From Berkiella sp963803015 (GTDB lineage: Bacteria > Pseudomonadota > Gammaproteobacteria > Berkiellales > Berkiellaceae): a DNA stretch of 64,000 nucleotides. Below, one piece after another: positions 1-7,779 of the stretch (positions are counted from its first letter, which is position 1; each line of letters starts with the position of its first letter). The position numbers and the translations under genes were made by a program. The stretch lies in assembly GCA_963803015.1 (NCBI GenBank), contig CAWDKV010000003.1, positions 310,001 to 374,000 of the forward strand, in the 5' to 3' direction. A model generated the notes under the pieces. The model saw only the letters and a program-made list of their open reading frames with translations. It had not been told where the DNA came from and did not search any database.

Positions 1-9
1 TAGCGAGCA

Positions 10-35
10 GCGTAAGTGTAAAAGGTCACTTACGC
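10..35. repeat. Short perfect hairpin at window start
   Basis: GCGTAAGTG (10-18) and CACTTACGC (27-35) are a perfect 9-bp inverted repeat around an 8-nt loop. It lies just beyond the 3' end of the minus-strand gene ending at 99. There is no strong T run, so it may be a weak terminator or a mere palindrome. Confidence 0.4.
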
Positions 36-98
36 ATTGCTATAAGTGTTTAAATCTTAAGTGATAGGCTGATTGTCACTTTTAGAGGTTTAGTTGTA

Positions 99-989
99 TT
101 AAGAAATAGCACATGAAAAGCATCGTTTGTTTTTCCTTGGCGTAGCCGGTTCCGTGTGCTTGCTATCTGTAGTACCTTTTCCTATTGAAGTCTGTAATGG
201 TAAGTAGACACGAGAGCCATTGGAGGGCGCAGGAACATCATCGGTTTTTGTTAATTCTTGTATAATTTCTTTCGCAGTTGGGTTCGGATTTAGGTGAAGC
301 CAAAATAAAGGATCTTTTCCATTATCCACGCTTCCTTCGGCTTTGATGTTCCATTTTAATTTCCCTTTCACTTCAGGCTTAGAAACTAAAAGCTGCAACA
401 TTTTATTTCCCCAATCTTTAGAAGGAGAAGAGCTGACGGCTGCCTTTACAATAAGATGTAAAAGAGTAATGCCCTGATGAATTACATGCCCAGCCAAATT
501 CCAATCGATTTGTTCTGCCTGTTTATTAGCTAAATTTAAAAGAGATTCTTTTGCCCATTCTTGATTATTTACTGCACACTGTGTGATTAACCAAATTGCT
601 TTTTCACTGGAATAAGGATGAGGGGTTGTTGCACTCCAATCAATTATTTCCGGCAAATCTCTGCTCATTCTTTTTAAAATAATTTGAGAAAATTCATGCG
701 TTTTTGAAATGGCAAAATAGACTATCCATGCAAAAACACTAGCATGTATTTTGCGTGAATTTGCATCAAGGAGGTCAATAACCCCTTCTACTAAAATATT
801 ATTCCAATCAACCTGATGAAAATTATCTACCGTGAGAAAGGATAAGAATTTATCCACATTTTCAAAGTTAATAGAAAGTTGCTGTTGAGAATTCAAAGAG
901 AAGAAAGCTTTAGCAAGAGTAGCAAAGTCTGTTTGGGAAGAAGTAGGCCCGTTGTACTGCATAACGATTGACTCCAAATCAATGATCAT
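99..989 (-). CDS. Putative effector with solenoid-like repeats and a C-terminal CaaX box
   Basis: Unknown 296-residue protein with no signal peptide or membrane segment. A motif (I/V)DW(N/S) followed by helical stretches recurs about every 45-55 residues (VDWNN, IIDWS, IDWNL, LKWNI), suggesting an alpha-solenoid. The tail is basic (RKNKR, 285-289) and ends C-F-S-C-A-I-S; the last four residues, CAIS, fit the eukaryotic CaaX prenylation motif, with a second Cys at 290 that could be acylated. Host lipidation of CaaX tails is established for some Legionella effectors. That this protein is delivered to a host is inference. It stands alone, facing away from the window start, with the next gene upstream on the same strand. 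Confidence 0.75.
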   Translation of the reverse strand: MIIDLESIVMQYNGPTSSQTDFATLAKAFFSLNSQQQLSINFENVDKFLSFLTVDNFHQVDWNNILVEGVIDLLDANSRKIHASVFAWIVYFAISKTHEFSQIILKRMSRDLPEIIDWSATTPHPYSSEKAIWLITQCAVNNQEWAKESLLNLANKQAEQIDWNLAGHVIHQGITLLHLIVKAAVSSSPSKDWGNKMLQLLVSKPEVKGKLKWNIKAEGSVDNGKDPLFWLHLNPNPTAKEIIQELTKTDDVPAPSNGSRVYLPLQTSIGKGTTDSKHTEPATPRKNKRCFSCAIS

Positions 990-1068
990 ACTACCAAATG
1001 GTATAGAATTGCTACAAGAGAGCCATGCGCTACTGATGTAGCGCTAGTATAAATTAGCCTTAATTGAG

Positions 1069-2262
1069 TTAAGGAGTGGCTCTTTTAGTAAATTTATCGA
1101 TTAATACCCCGTCATTTAATTGCTTAGAGGCTAAAGCACCATAATACTCTCGTGGGTGAGCCCAAGCCGCCTTATTGAAGAGCGATAAAACTTGTTCCCC
1201 TGTACTCTCAGCTGCTTTAAGACCTGCTTCAAAACTTTGTTGCTGAAATGTATTTAATTCTGCAACGGTGCTACGCAATTCGTGATAACTATCTAATTTA
1301 TACCAATCACGAGCTCTATTAATCGCATCAGCGCCAAGCCAAGCTGTAAGACCTATCAACCCAGTGCCAAAGACACCCATACCAACTTTCAAGGCGATAT
1401 AAGAGATTGGGAAAGCAGCAAAGTTAAGGATTCTTTTATACCAAGAACCTTGGAGTTCTTCTTTTATTAGAGTCAAATCCTCGTTTAAGGAAGTGATGAG
1501 TTCTGCAAGTCTTGGTAGAGGGTATTCTTTATTTTCTCTTTCACTTAAAATTTTATCAATTTCAGTAACACTTTCTTCCTTTAATTTTAGAAGATATTTT
1601 TTAAGCGCGGTTAATATCGGGGTCAAAGTGAACAATGTCTGCAGTTTGAGTATTTGACGGCAATTATTTAGAATTTCTAATTCATTTTTCCAATTTTTTT
1701 CCTCTGTCGCAACTGTGGAGAGTTCACAATATATTTGATTTACTTTTTCATAAAGATTTTGAAAAATATATTTTGAATTTTTTTCCTTAAGTTGATACTC
1801 ATTATAAGCCTTTTTAAGATCTTCTATATCATGTGGCGCAAGATGAGGAGAGGTTTTATCAAAATTATCAATTATATTTTGAACATATGGAGGAAAATGT
1901 GCCGCAGCCTTTTCTATTCTTTGTTTATCTATATGTTCAAAAAATGTGTTATATTCCTTCTGCCGGCCCTCAAGTGTGCTTGCTTCGCTTAGTCTCCTCA
2001 TCAACTCTGCAAACGTTTCTTCGTTCATTTTTCTTTTAAAAATAAGGTGTATATGATCTTTGGGTAACTGCTCTTCAGGGTGAAATATCTTATGTCTTGG
2101 ATCATAACCGTCTTGAATGCATTCTAAAAGGTCGCGATTTTTTTCTAAAAAAGTACCTAATTCACTGGCAGCTCCTTTTCGTTGCCATAAAGTCATGTAT
2201 TGCTCAGAAATGCTGACATAAGAAATTAAAGAATGGGCGGCTTTTACTTTATAAATAAACAT
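1069..2262 (-). CDS. Unknown membrane-anchored, helix-rich protein
   Basis: Not recognised. The frame is open up to an ATG at 2469, but that start has no ribosome site, whereas the ATG at 2262 follows GAGGA with 7-8 nt spacing; I therefore take 2262, giving 397 residues. The long middle part is charged and helical, consistent with coiled coil. Near residues 280-315 there are one or two hydrophobic segments (FAAFPISYIALKVGMGVF, then GTGLIGLTAWLGA). The C-terminal tail is soluble. Together with its effector-like neighbour this could be a secreted membrane-inserting protein, but nothing in the sequence proves it. The 207-nt 5' extension would encode two more hydrophobic stretches if the longer start were used. 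Confidence 0.6.
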   Translation of the reverse strand: MFIYKVKAAHSLISYVSISEQYMTLWQRKGAASELGTFLEKNRDLLECIQDGYDPRHKIFHPEEQLPKDHIHLIFKRKMNEETFAELMRRLSEASTLEGRQKEYNTFFEHIDKQRIEKAAAHFPPYVQNIIDNFDKTSPHLAPHDIEDLKKAYNEYQLKEKNSKYIFQNLYEKVNQIYCELSTVATEEKNWKNELEILNNCRQILKLQTLFTLTPILTALKKYLLKLKEESVTEIDKILSERENKEYPLPRLAELITSLNEDLTLIKEELQGSWYKRILNFAAFPISYIALKVGMGVFGTGLIGLTAWLGADAINRARDWYKLDSYHELRSTVAELNTFQQQSFEAGLKAAESTGEQVLSLFNKAAWAHPREYYGALASKQLNDGVLIDKFTKRATP

Positions 2263-2503
2263 GAAAAAATCCTCAAAAATAAGCAAAATAACTAATTTTT
2301 TAAAGTGTGAACGATTGTGCACTCTAAAATGCAATAGACTGTCAGTCAACAATTTTGATTTTTTCAGGATAATCGGTATAAGAAAAACGACGAGTGAGAT
2401 GTTCAATAAGTAAAAAGTAAGGGGAAAAGAGAGATTTTCGAAAAAGTGTAGTTCCTCGAAGTATGACATAGGTGGAGGTAGTGTTCACTAAGATTTATTT
2501 TCA

Positions 2504-2543
2504 AAAAGCTTCAATCGTCTTGTACTGAAAATATTTTCATTAT
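2504..2543. repeat. 40-bp perfect direct repeat, copy 1
   Basis: These 40 bases recur exactly at 14169-14208, including the internal palindrome TGAAAATATTTTCA. This copy lies in the gap between the hipA stop and the unknown gene starting at 2262. The rest of the 2263-2582 gap shows nothing recognisable. It could be a shared regulatory site or a scar of a mobile element. Confidence 0.8.
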
Positions 2544-2582
2544 AGTGAGTAAAAAGATGGTAATCAATCACTTACAATTGAA

Positions 2583-3893
2583 CTATAGTTCTATTGATAT
2601 TATTTCATCTGTTTGATTCAACAAATGCTCGCAGCGTTCATAAACCATTTTTCGATATTTTTCAAAGTAATCATTTTCATCTTTATTTTTAATTACAATC
2701 TTTATCTGATTCTCTAATGCATCTTTTAACTTAGTGATCATATATTTAAGACGGTTTGCTACCAAAAAGCGAGATAAGAGACAACTGTCAGCAAAGTCTG
2801 CTATTTGATACGCATTAACAGTATCATCATCAAAGGCATCTCCAAGCGCCATGGCCATTTCTTGTTCAAAATATTCGTACATTTTGATATTGACCAAGTC
2901 ATAAAATGGAGCAAGTGATATGCCTTTAACACCAATAAAAAAACTAATGTTCTTACCATGCGCATCATAGTTGAAAACTAAAATATTGAATAAGGCCCAA
3001 TCAAGTATTTTTTGCTTTGTGAGTGCTGGATTGATACATTGATTTGAAAAATAAAATAATTTTGAGTAGCTTGCACCATCACGAATATGTGCCACATCTC
3101 TTCCACTGCCAAAATTGCGTTCGTACTTATATTCGGGTGGTATATTTAGTGCTTGACACCCATCGATGATATGTCGACGTTTCACGTGAGACATGGTAAC
3201 TAATTGCCTATCAAAGCGCTCAACAAGTAAGGCAGAATGGTTCCCAAAATACATTAATTTTACATTTGCCACGGTTATCCCACAATATTGAGCTAATTGC
3301 ATCGTAATATATTCATTAAGTGCCAAATGAGATAATTTTTGTTTCTCAAACTTTAGAATATAGGTTGAACATAATTTCCCTTCACCGAAGCCTATCTGAC
3401 CCTTTTGATTTAAAATAATATTAATTTTATCTTGCACACCCGCAACAGAAAGTCGGGGTTTCCCATCCCAGATGAGCAGACCGAAATCATCTCGATCATC
3501 TAAACGTTGTTTCATTTCCTCCTCAGGTATAAGTCTAAATGCCCCTTTTTTAGGCAAAGATTGTCCTGTAGGCAGGATAACCAATGAACCAGGAATATCT
3601 AAGCCTAGTGCTCGAATAAGACCAAAGGTATTATTTTTACTTAAATGAAAACAATCTATTAATTCGTTTAGGGCATTGCCTTCTGGCAGTAAATTACGCA
3701 AAAATCTTTGGACATTAATTGATGGAATGTTACCCACTAATGGCAGGTGGGGTGAGACAGCGTAGCCAGATTGTTGCCAAGTTTGATTGTAATGCCAAAA
3801 CAGTTGGTCATCTTTTAACATTATTTTGGCAATTCTATCTTTGCCTAAAATGACATCTAGACTTAATTTATTGCCAGTCATCCTCAACCTCAT
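2583..3893 (-). CDS. hipA: HipA-type serine/threonine kinase toxin
   Basis: A 436-residue member of the HipA family, kinases that in Escherichia coli inactivate glutamyl-tRNA synthetase and cause persistence. The N-terminal HipA subdomain (about 1-110) is followed by the kinase domain. S149 in RLSVAGVQDK matches the autophosphorylated P-loop serine. D310 and N315 in NYDAHGKN match the catalytic Asp/Asn, and D332 in FYDLVN the metal-binding Asp, so the enzyme should be active. It overlaps the upstream antitoxin gene by 26 nt, typical of hipBA operons. Start: M1 and M5 are both possible. Its cellular target in this organism is not visible from sequence. Confidence 0.93.
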   Translation of the reverse strand: MRLRMTGNKLSLDVILGKDRIAKIMLKDDQLFWHYNQTWQQSGYAVSPHLPLVGNIPSINVQRFLRNLLPEGNALNELIDCFHLSKNNTFGLIRALGLDIPGSLVILPTGQSLPKKGAFRLIPEEEMKQRLDDRDDFGLLIWDGKPRLSVAGVQDKINIILNQKGQIGFGEGKLCSTYILKFEKQKLSHLALNEYITMQLAQYCGITVANVKLMYFGNHSALLVERFDRQLVTMSHVKRRHIIDGCQALNIPPEYKYERNFGSGRDVAHIRDGASYSKLFYFSNQCINPALTKQKILDWALFNILVFNYDAHGKNISFFIGVKGISLAPFYDLVNIKMYEYFEQEMAMALGDAFDDDTVNAYQIADFADSCLLSRFLVANRLKYMITKLKDALENQIKIVIKNKDENDYFEKYRKMVYERCEHLLNQTDEIISIEL

Positions 3894-4149
3894 TATTAGT
3901 AGCCCAAGGTGATATACAGAGCTTTATGCCTAGTCCTGAACATATCTTTAATATAGTGTTCATTGTATTCGTTCCTTGCCCGTGCTCAAGATTCATCAAT
4001 GTTTCCTTGGCCACGCCACACAGAAGAGCTGCGTCTTCTAAGCGTAAATTGCTTTGTGTGCGTCTTGCTCTCACTGCTTGCCCTAATAAGGTTAGGGTTA
4101 AGCTCTGATTTAAATCTGGTGTTGGGATGGCTTTGACTTGTTTGGTCAT
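3868..4149 (-). CDS. hipB: HipB-type antitoxin, XRE-family repressor
   Basis: A 93-residue DNA-binding protein with a helix-turn-helix at about 22-76 (VRARRTQSNLRLEDAALLCGV...LMNLEHGQG). It should neutralise the downstream HipA and repress its own operon. The ATG at 4149 follows AGGA with 6-nt spacing. Three palindromes of the form AATCCTA-N6-TAGGATT lie upstream, one covering the ribosome site, matching an autoregulated toxin-antitoxin promoter. The C-terminus ends in acidic/Trp residues (EVEDDWQ), similar in character to the extended HipB tail. Confidence 0.92.
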   Translation of the reverse strand: MTKQVKAIPTPDLNQSLTLTLLGQAVRARRTQSNLRLEDAALLCGVAKETLMNLEHGQGTNTMNTILKICSGLGIKLCISPWATNNEVEDDWQ

Positions 4150-4152
4150 AAA

Positions 4153-4270
4153 AATCCTATTAGATTAGACTTTATTACGTTTAATCTATCAATTTACCTA
4201 TAATCCTATTGTATTAGGATTATAGGTAAAAAACAAGCGTTTAGGAGATAAATCCTATTATAGTAGGATT
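4153..4270. promoter_or_regulatory. Triple HipB operator array
   Basis: Three inverted repeats share AATCCTA-N6-TAGGATT. Site 1 at 4153-4172 has two mismatches in its right arm and overlaps the hipB ribosome site. Site 2 is a perfect 16-bp-arm palindrome, TTTACCTATAATCCTA at 4193-4208 and its complement at 4215-4230. Site 3 at 4251-4270 has perfect 7-bp arms. The known E. coli HipB site is TATCC-N8-GGATA, close to this core. Likely function: cooperative repression of hipBA. Confidence 0.85.
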
Positions 4271-4283
4271 ATTTAAGAGGGTG

Positions 4284-4309
4284 TCAGCTATACCTGACTT
4301 CATTCAAAA
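4284..4309 (-). repeat. Duplicated start region of the LRR gene
   Basis: These 26 bases are identical to 20683-20708, which hold the ribosome site and first codons (MKSGIA) of the F-box-like/LRR gene. Here the ATG at 4303 also follows an AGAGG ribosome site, but the frame stops after 20 codons inside hipB operator 3. It looks like the decapitated head of a paralogous effector gene. Confidence 0.7.
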
Positions 4310-4378
4310 CCTCTTAATTTTCTTTAAAGTTCGCTTTCTCTTAAGCTTGCGCCAAATAGAGAGTCTAAACTCTTTATT

Positions 4379-4584
4379 TTATCTAGACTTGCCAATCCGA
4401 ACAGAAGATTTGTTCTCAGAGGCAATTACAAACGCCTCTAAGACAGCGCCTTCATCTAAAAACGCTTGCGATTTACTTCTCAGAATTGATCTGTTGCTTC
4501 ATCTTCTTGGTTAAAGAGTTTTGGCGATATGTTCATTTCGCGCAATGACTCTGGCCGCTTAACGTCTATCTCAATAATTCCCAT
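4379..4584 (-). pseudogene. Possible small frameshifted gene
   Basis: On the minus strand an ATG at 4584 opens MGIIEIDVKRPESLREMN..., which runs into a stop near 4480. A second frame continues smoothly as SILRSKSQAFLDEGAVLEAF... to a TAA at 4379-4381. Joined by one frameshift these give about 68 residues with ordinary protein composition, resembling a small antitoxin or regulator, but I do not recognise the family. The opposite-strand frame 4281-4514 is less protein-like. Nothing else is seen between 4310 and 4690. Confidence 0.3.
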
Positions 4585-4690
4585 AAACTATACTGTTAAG
4601 ATATGGACAAACCTAATCACAAATTAGTTTTTTAGATAAATAAAAATAAGTGGTTGTCGATTGTAGCAGTACAAATCATGGAATGATTAA

Positions 4691-5656
4691 ATGCAACTTA
4701 CTAACATTACCTTGCAAATACTACAAGTTTTAACGGTTCTTTTGCTCTCACCTTTACTGCAAGGCTTTATTACGCAATTTGAAGCAAAAGTAAAACGAGC
4801 GCAAGGACCAGGAATATTGCAGCCTTATAGGGATTTATGGAAATTATTTCATAAACAAATTGTTATTCCAGAAACAGCATCTTGGATCTTCTGGTTAGCG
4901 CCAATTGTTGCTTTCACCACTGTGATGACAGTTCCAATCTTAATACCGGTTTTAACTGATTTTCCATTACCTCTATCTGATATGGGAGATATTTTAGGTG
5001 GAGGACTAATTTTAACGTTAGGCTCCTTTATGATCCTCTTGGCAGGGTTAGATACAGGAAGTGCTTTTGGGGGAATGGGCTCAAGTCGTGCGGTGATGTT
5101 AGCTATCCTTGCCGAGCCTACTTTAATTTTGATTTTTATTGGGATTTCCTCTCTTGCGAAAGCCATGTTGCCTTTTGTTGTGAATCATTTGCTTACTGAA
5201 AATATTGCAATCTATTTCAGCCCGGCCAATTTATTTTTAGTTTCAGCGTTTTTTATTTTACTATTGGTAGAAACCGATCGTTTGCCATTTCACTCCTCAA
5301 CTCAAATTGAAGTTTATATGATTGATGAGGCAAGAATATTAGAATATTCAGGACCATTGCTTGCTTTATTAAAATGGGCTTCTATGATGAAGCAATTCAT
5401 TCTTTATACTATTTTCTGCAACGTTTTGACTCTCCCTTGGGGACTATCACATCGTGGAATGGCATTAGGAGTAATAGGCTCAATTTCTGCTCTTTTAATT
5501 AAGTTTGCTTTAGTTGCTTCAGTTGTTGTTGTTGTTGAAACAATGCAGTCGCGGTTACGTTTTTATCGTTATCAAGAACCGCTGGCGGTTTCTTTTTTAC
5601 TCGCGGTTTTAGCGATTATTACAAATCAATTAGGGATAGCGCATGTTGCAACTTGA
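4691..5656 (+). CDS. hyfC: Hydrogenase-4-like membrane subunit (HyfC/HycD, NuoH-like)
   Basis: A 321-residue membrane protein with about eight hydrophobic segments, homologous to complex I NuoH and hydrogenase HycD/HyfC, the subunit linking the redox arm to the ion-translocating arm. The family loop is present: KRAQGPGILQPYRDLWKLF near the N-terminus (about 35-55), and ETDRLPF...EVYMIDEARILEYSGPLLALLKWA in the second half, whose acidic residues line the proton entry path in NuoH. It is the first gene of a six-gene operon and overlaps hyfE by 14 nt. The symbol is used by homology; the complex probably does not make hydrogen (see the large subunit). Confidence 0.9.
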   Translation: MQLTNITLQILQVLTVLLLSPLLQGFITQFEAKVKRAQGPGILQPYRDLWKLFHKQIVIPETASWIFWLAPIVAFTTVMTVPILIPVLTDFPLPLSDMGDILGGGLILTLGSFMILLAGLDTGSAFGGMGSSRAVMLAILAEPTLILIFIGISSLAKAMLPFVVNHLLTENIAIYFSPANLFLVSAFFILLLVETDRLPFHSSTQIEVYMIDEARILEYSGPLLALLKWASMMKQFILYTIFCNVLTLPWGLSHRGMALGVIGSISALLIKFALVASVVVVVETMQSRLRFYRYQEPLAVSFLLAVLAIITNQLGIAHVAT

Positions 5657-6317
5657 TCCTTTAGCGAGTTCAATTTTTAGCTTGTTGATCATCATTAGCT
5701 TATTGCTAAATTTTGTTATTTTAGGTTCACATTGGCTTCAAAATTATGTCTATGCTTTTACTGCAGAGTCTTGGATTATCTCTGCTTTGTCTGCAGGAAT
5801 TGGTTATTATGCTAAAAGTCCTGAACTATATCTGATTGCGGCGCTTACAATGTTATTTCGAGGTATTATTTTACCTTGGCTCATTACTAGAATGGTAAAT
5901 CGCTTGGAAATTAAAAGAGAGCTTCATTCATTACTGCCTCCTAGTTCAAGTTTGATTTTATGTACTTTACTTGTCGTCTTTGCATTTTTAGTCTCAACGC
6001 ATCTCGCAGAATTAATGGGTTTGACTGATCACATAATTCTTTTAGCAATCATTGCTATGCTAGCGATTAATTTAATCGGATTTTTGCTCTTATCTATTCG
6101 TGATCAAGCTATTAGTAAGGTCCTTGCTTTATTAGTGCTTGAGAACGGCATATTTCTAGGTTCAATATTTCTTATTCCAGGTATGCCATTATTGATTGAA
6201 TTGGTGATCTTGTTTGATTTGCTGATTGTTATCATTAGTTTTAGTATTCTCATTCGCTTTTTACAATCACATGTGGGAAGTACCAGTACTCAAGAACTTA
6301 AACGATTAGTAGGATGA
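5643..6317 (+). CDS. hyfE: Hydrogenase-4-like component E membrane subunit
   Basis: A 224-residue, highly hydrophobic protein with about seven membrane segments. Its size and position between a HyfC-like and a HyfF-like subunit match HyfE, whose core resembles NuoK/MrpC. The start overlaps the hyfC stop by 14 nt and hyfF begins 2 nt after its stop, so translation is probably coupled. A charged loop NRLEIKRELHS lies near residues 85-97. A glutamate sits in a hydrophobic segment (AELMGL) and another in LLIELVILFD, as expected for a proton-conducting relative of NuoK. Identification rests mostly on context and hydropathy. Confidence 0.85.
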   Translation: MLQLDPLASSIFSLLIIISLLLNFVILGSHWLQNYVYAFTAESWIISALSAGIGYYAKSPELYLIAALTMLFRGIILPWLITRMVNRLEIKRELHSLLPPSSSLILCTLLVVFAFLVSTHLAELMGLTDHIILLAIIAMLAINLIGFLLLSIRDQAISKVLALLVLENGIFLGSIFLIPGMPLLIELVILFDLLIVIISFSILIRFLQSHVGSTSTQELKRLVG

Positions 6318-6318
6318 A

Positions 6319-7779
6319 ATGTTAAAAAATCTGTTAATGGTCATGTTGGCAATGCCAATCATAGCAATAATAATATCACTTATTTTTAAGCATCAACGAA
6401 TTTGTGAACTGTCAAATTTGGTTGCTAGCATTGTTTCATTACTGGTAGTTTTACCGTTACCTTTTCTAAGTTTACAAGGGCCATTTTACTTTTTTTCAGA
6501 TTACATTATTTTAGACTCATTAAATGCTTGGGTGTTAGTCTGCGTTGGTATTGTCTATTTTCTTTCATCGATATATGCCGTTGGCTATATGCGAATGCTT
6601 CATGATGGCGGACCATTAAATTATTTTTATGCACTTTTTTCAGCATTCGCACTAGTGATGTTTCTTGCTCCTTTAATGAATAATATAGCTGTATATTGGA
6701 TAATGATTGAACTGACAACCTTGGTCAGTACATTTTTGGTTAGCTATTTTCAATATCCAGAAAGTATTGAAGCTGCCTGGAAATATATTGTTATTGTTTC
6801 AGGTGGGATAAGCTTAGCTTTATTAGGGATAGTATTATTGTATTGGGGAGGTACATTTGTTTTAGGACCAACATACAGCTTATCTTGGTCTAGTCTTAAA
6901 GAAATAGTGCCACATATTCACCCTGTACTGCTTACGCTTGCTTTCTTACTTGTGCTTGTGGGATTTGGTACGAAGGTCGGGCTTGCCCCAATGCACACTT
7001 GGCTTCCAGATGCTCACAGTGAAGGACCAGCGCCAGTTTCGGCTATGTTATCTGGTGCTTTGTTAAATGTGGCAATGCTTGGTATTGTCAGATTTACCAT
7101 GATTTTGAATAATACATCCATAAGCAATCTTGTCAACGTAAGCCTCATAGTACTTGGACTTTTCTCCCTTATCATTGCAGCGCTATTTATCATTAGGCAA
7201 AAAGATATCAAACGTTTAATGGCATATTCAAGCGTAGAACATATGGGGGTTTTGGCGCTAGGATTTGGTTTTGGTGGACCACTAGGGATAGCGGGAGCAT
7301 TGTATCATATGCTTAATCATTCATTAAATAAGTGCTTAATGTTTTTTGGGGCAGGCAACGCTATGCATTTATGTGGAACCAAAGAAATAAATAGTATGCG
7401 AAATATTTTGAAAAAGGTCCCATTTTCAGGGGGGATTTGGTTGGCAGGTGCTATTGCCATCACGGGCTCACCACCATTTGCATTGTTTTTGAGTGAAATA
7501 ACTGTGTTGCGTGCAGGTATGAATGCTTCTCGCATTGTGCCTGTTCTAATACTAGCTGTTATTTTGATTGTGATATTTTGCGGTTTTCTTAATCATTTTT
7601 GGAAAATGTATTTTGAAAAAACCGAAAATATCGAAAGTCATCAACTGAAAATTTCACAATGGTGCACCATTCCGATGGTGTTGGCAATTATACCTCTTTT
7701 AATATTAGGGATCTGGTGGCCTCAATCAATTTGGGATTATTTTATGCAAATTGGTATGCAGCTTGGGATAAATCCGTGA
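6319..7779 (+). CDS. hyfF: Antiporter-like ion pump subunit (HyfF/NuoN type)
   Basis: A 486-residue protein with about 14 membrane segments, of the Mrp-antiporter/NuoL-M-N family. Key charged residues are present: the Glu in WIMIELTTLVSTFLVS (TM5), the Lys in GFGTKVGLAPMHTWLPDAHSEG (TM7, with the family signature), and the Lys in KDIKRLMAYSSVEHMG (TM8). These form the half-channel in complex I antiporter subunits, so this subunit should translocate H+ or Na+. The stop overlaps the next start in TGATG, coupling it to the large-subunit gene. Confidence 0.92.
   Translation: MLKNLLMVMLAMPIIAIIISLIFKHQRICELSNLVASIVSLLVVLPLPFLSLQGPFYFFSDYIILDSLNAWVLVCVGIVYFLSSIYAVGYMRMLHDGGPLNYFYALFSAFALVMFLAPLMNNIAVYWIMIELTTLVSTFLVSYFQYPESIEAAWKYIVIVSGGISLALLGIVLLYWGGTFVLGPTYSLSWSSLKEIVPHIHPVLLTLAFLLVLVGFGTKVGLAPMHTWLPDAHSEGPAPVSAMLSGALLNVAMLGIVRFTMILNNTSISNLVNVSLIVLGLFSLIIAALFIIRQKDIKRLMAYSSVEHMGVLALGFGFGGPLGIAGALYHMLNHSLNKCLMFFGAGNAMHLCGTKEINSMRNILKKVPFSGGIWLAGAIAITGSPPFALFLSEITVLRAGMNASRIVPVLILAVILIVIFCGFLNHFWKMYFEKTENIESHQLKISQWCTIPMVLAIIPLLILGIWWPQSIWDYFMQIGMQLGINP

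Noticed and set aside
4281..4514. Plus-strand frame of 77 codons
   Set aside because: It begins inside the copied LRR-gene head and hip operator region, has no ribosome site, and the opposite strand shows more protein-like sequence.
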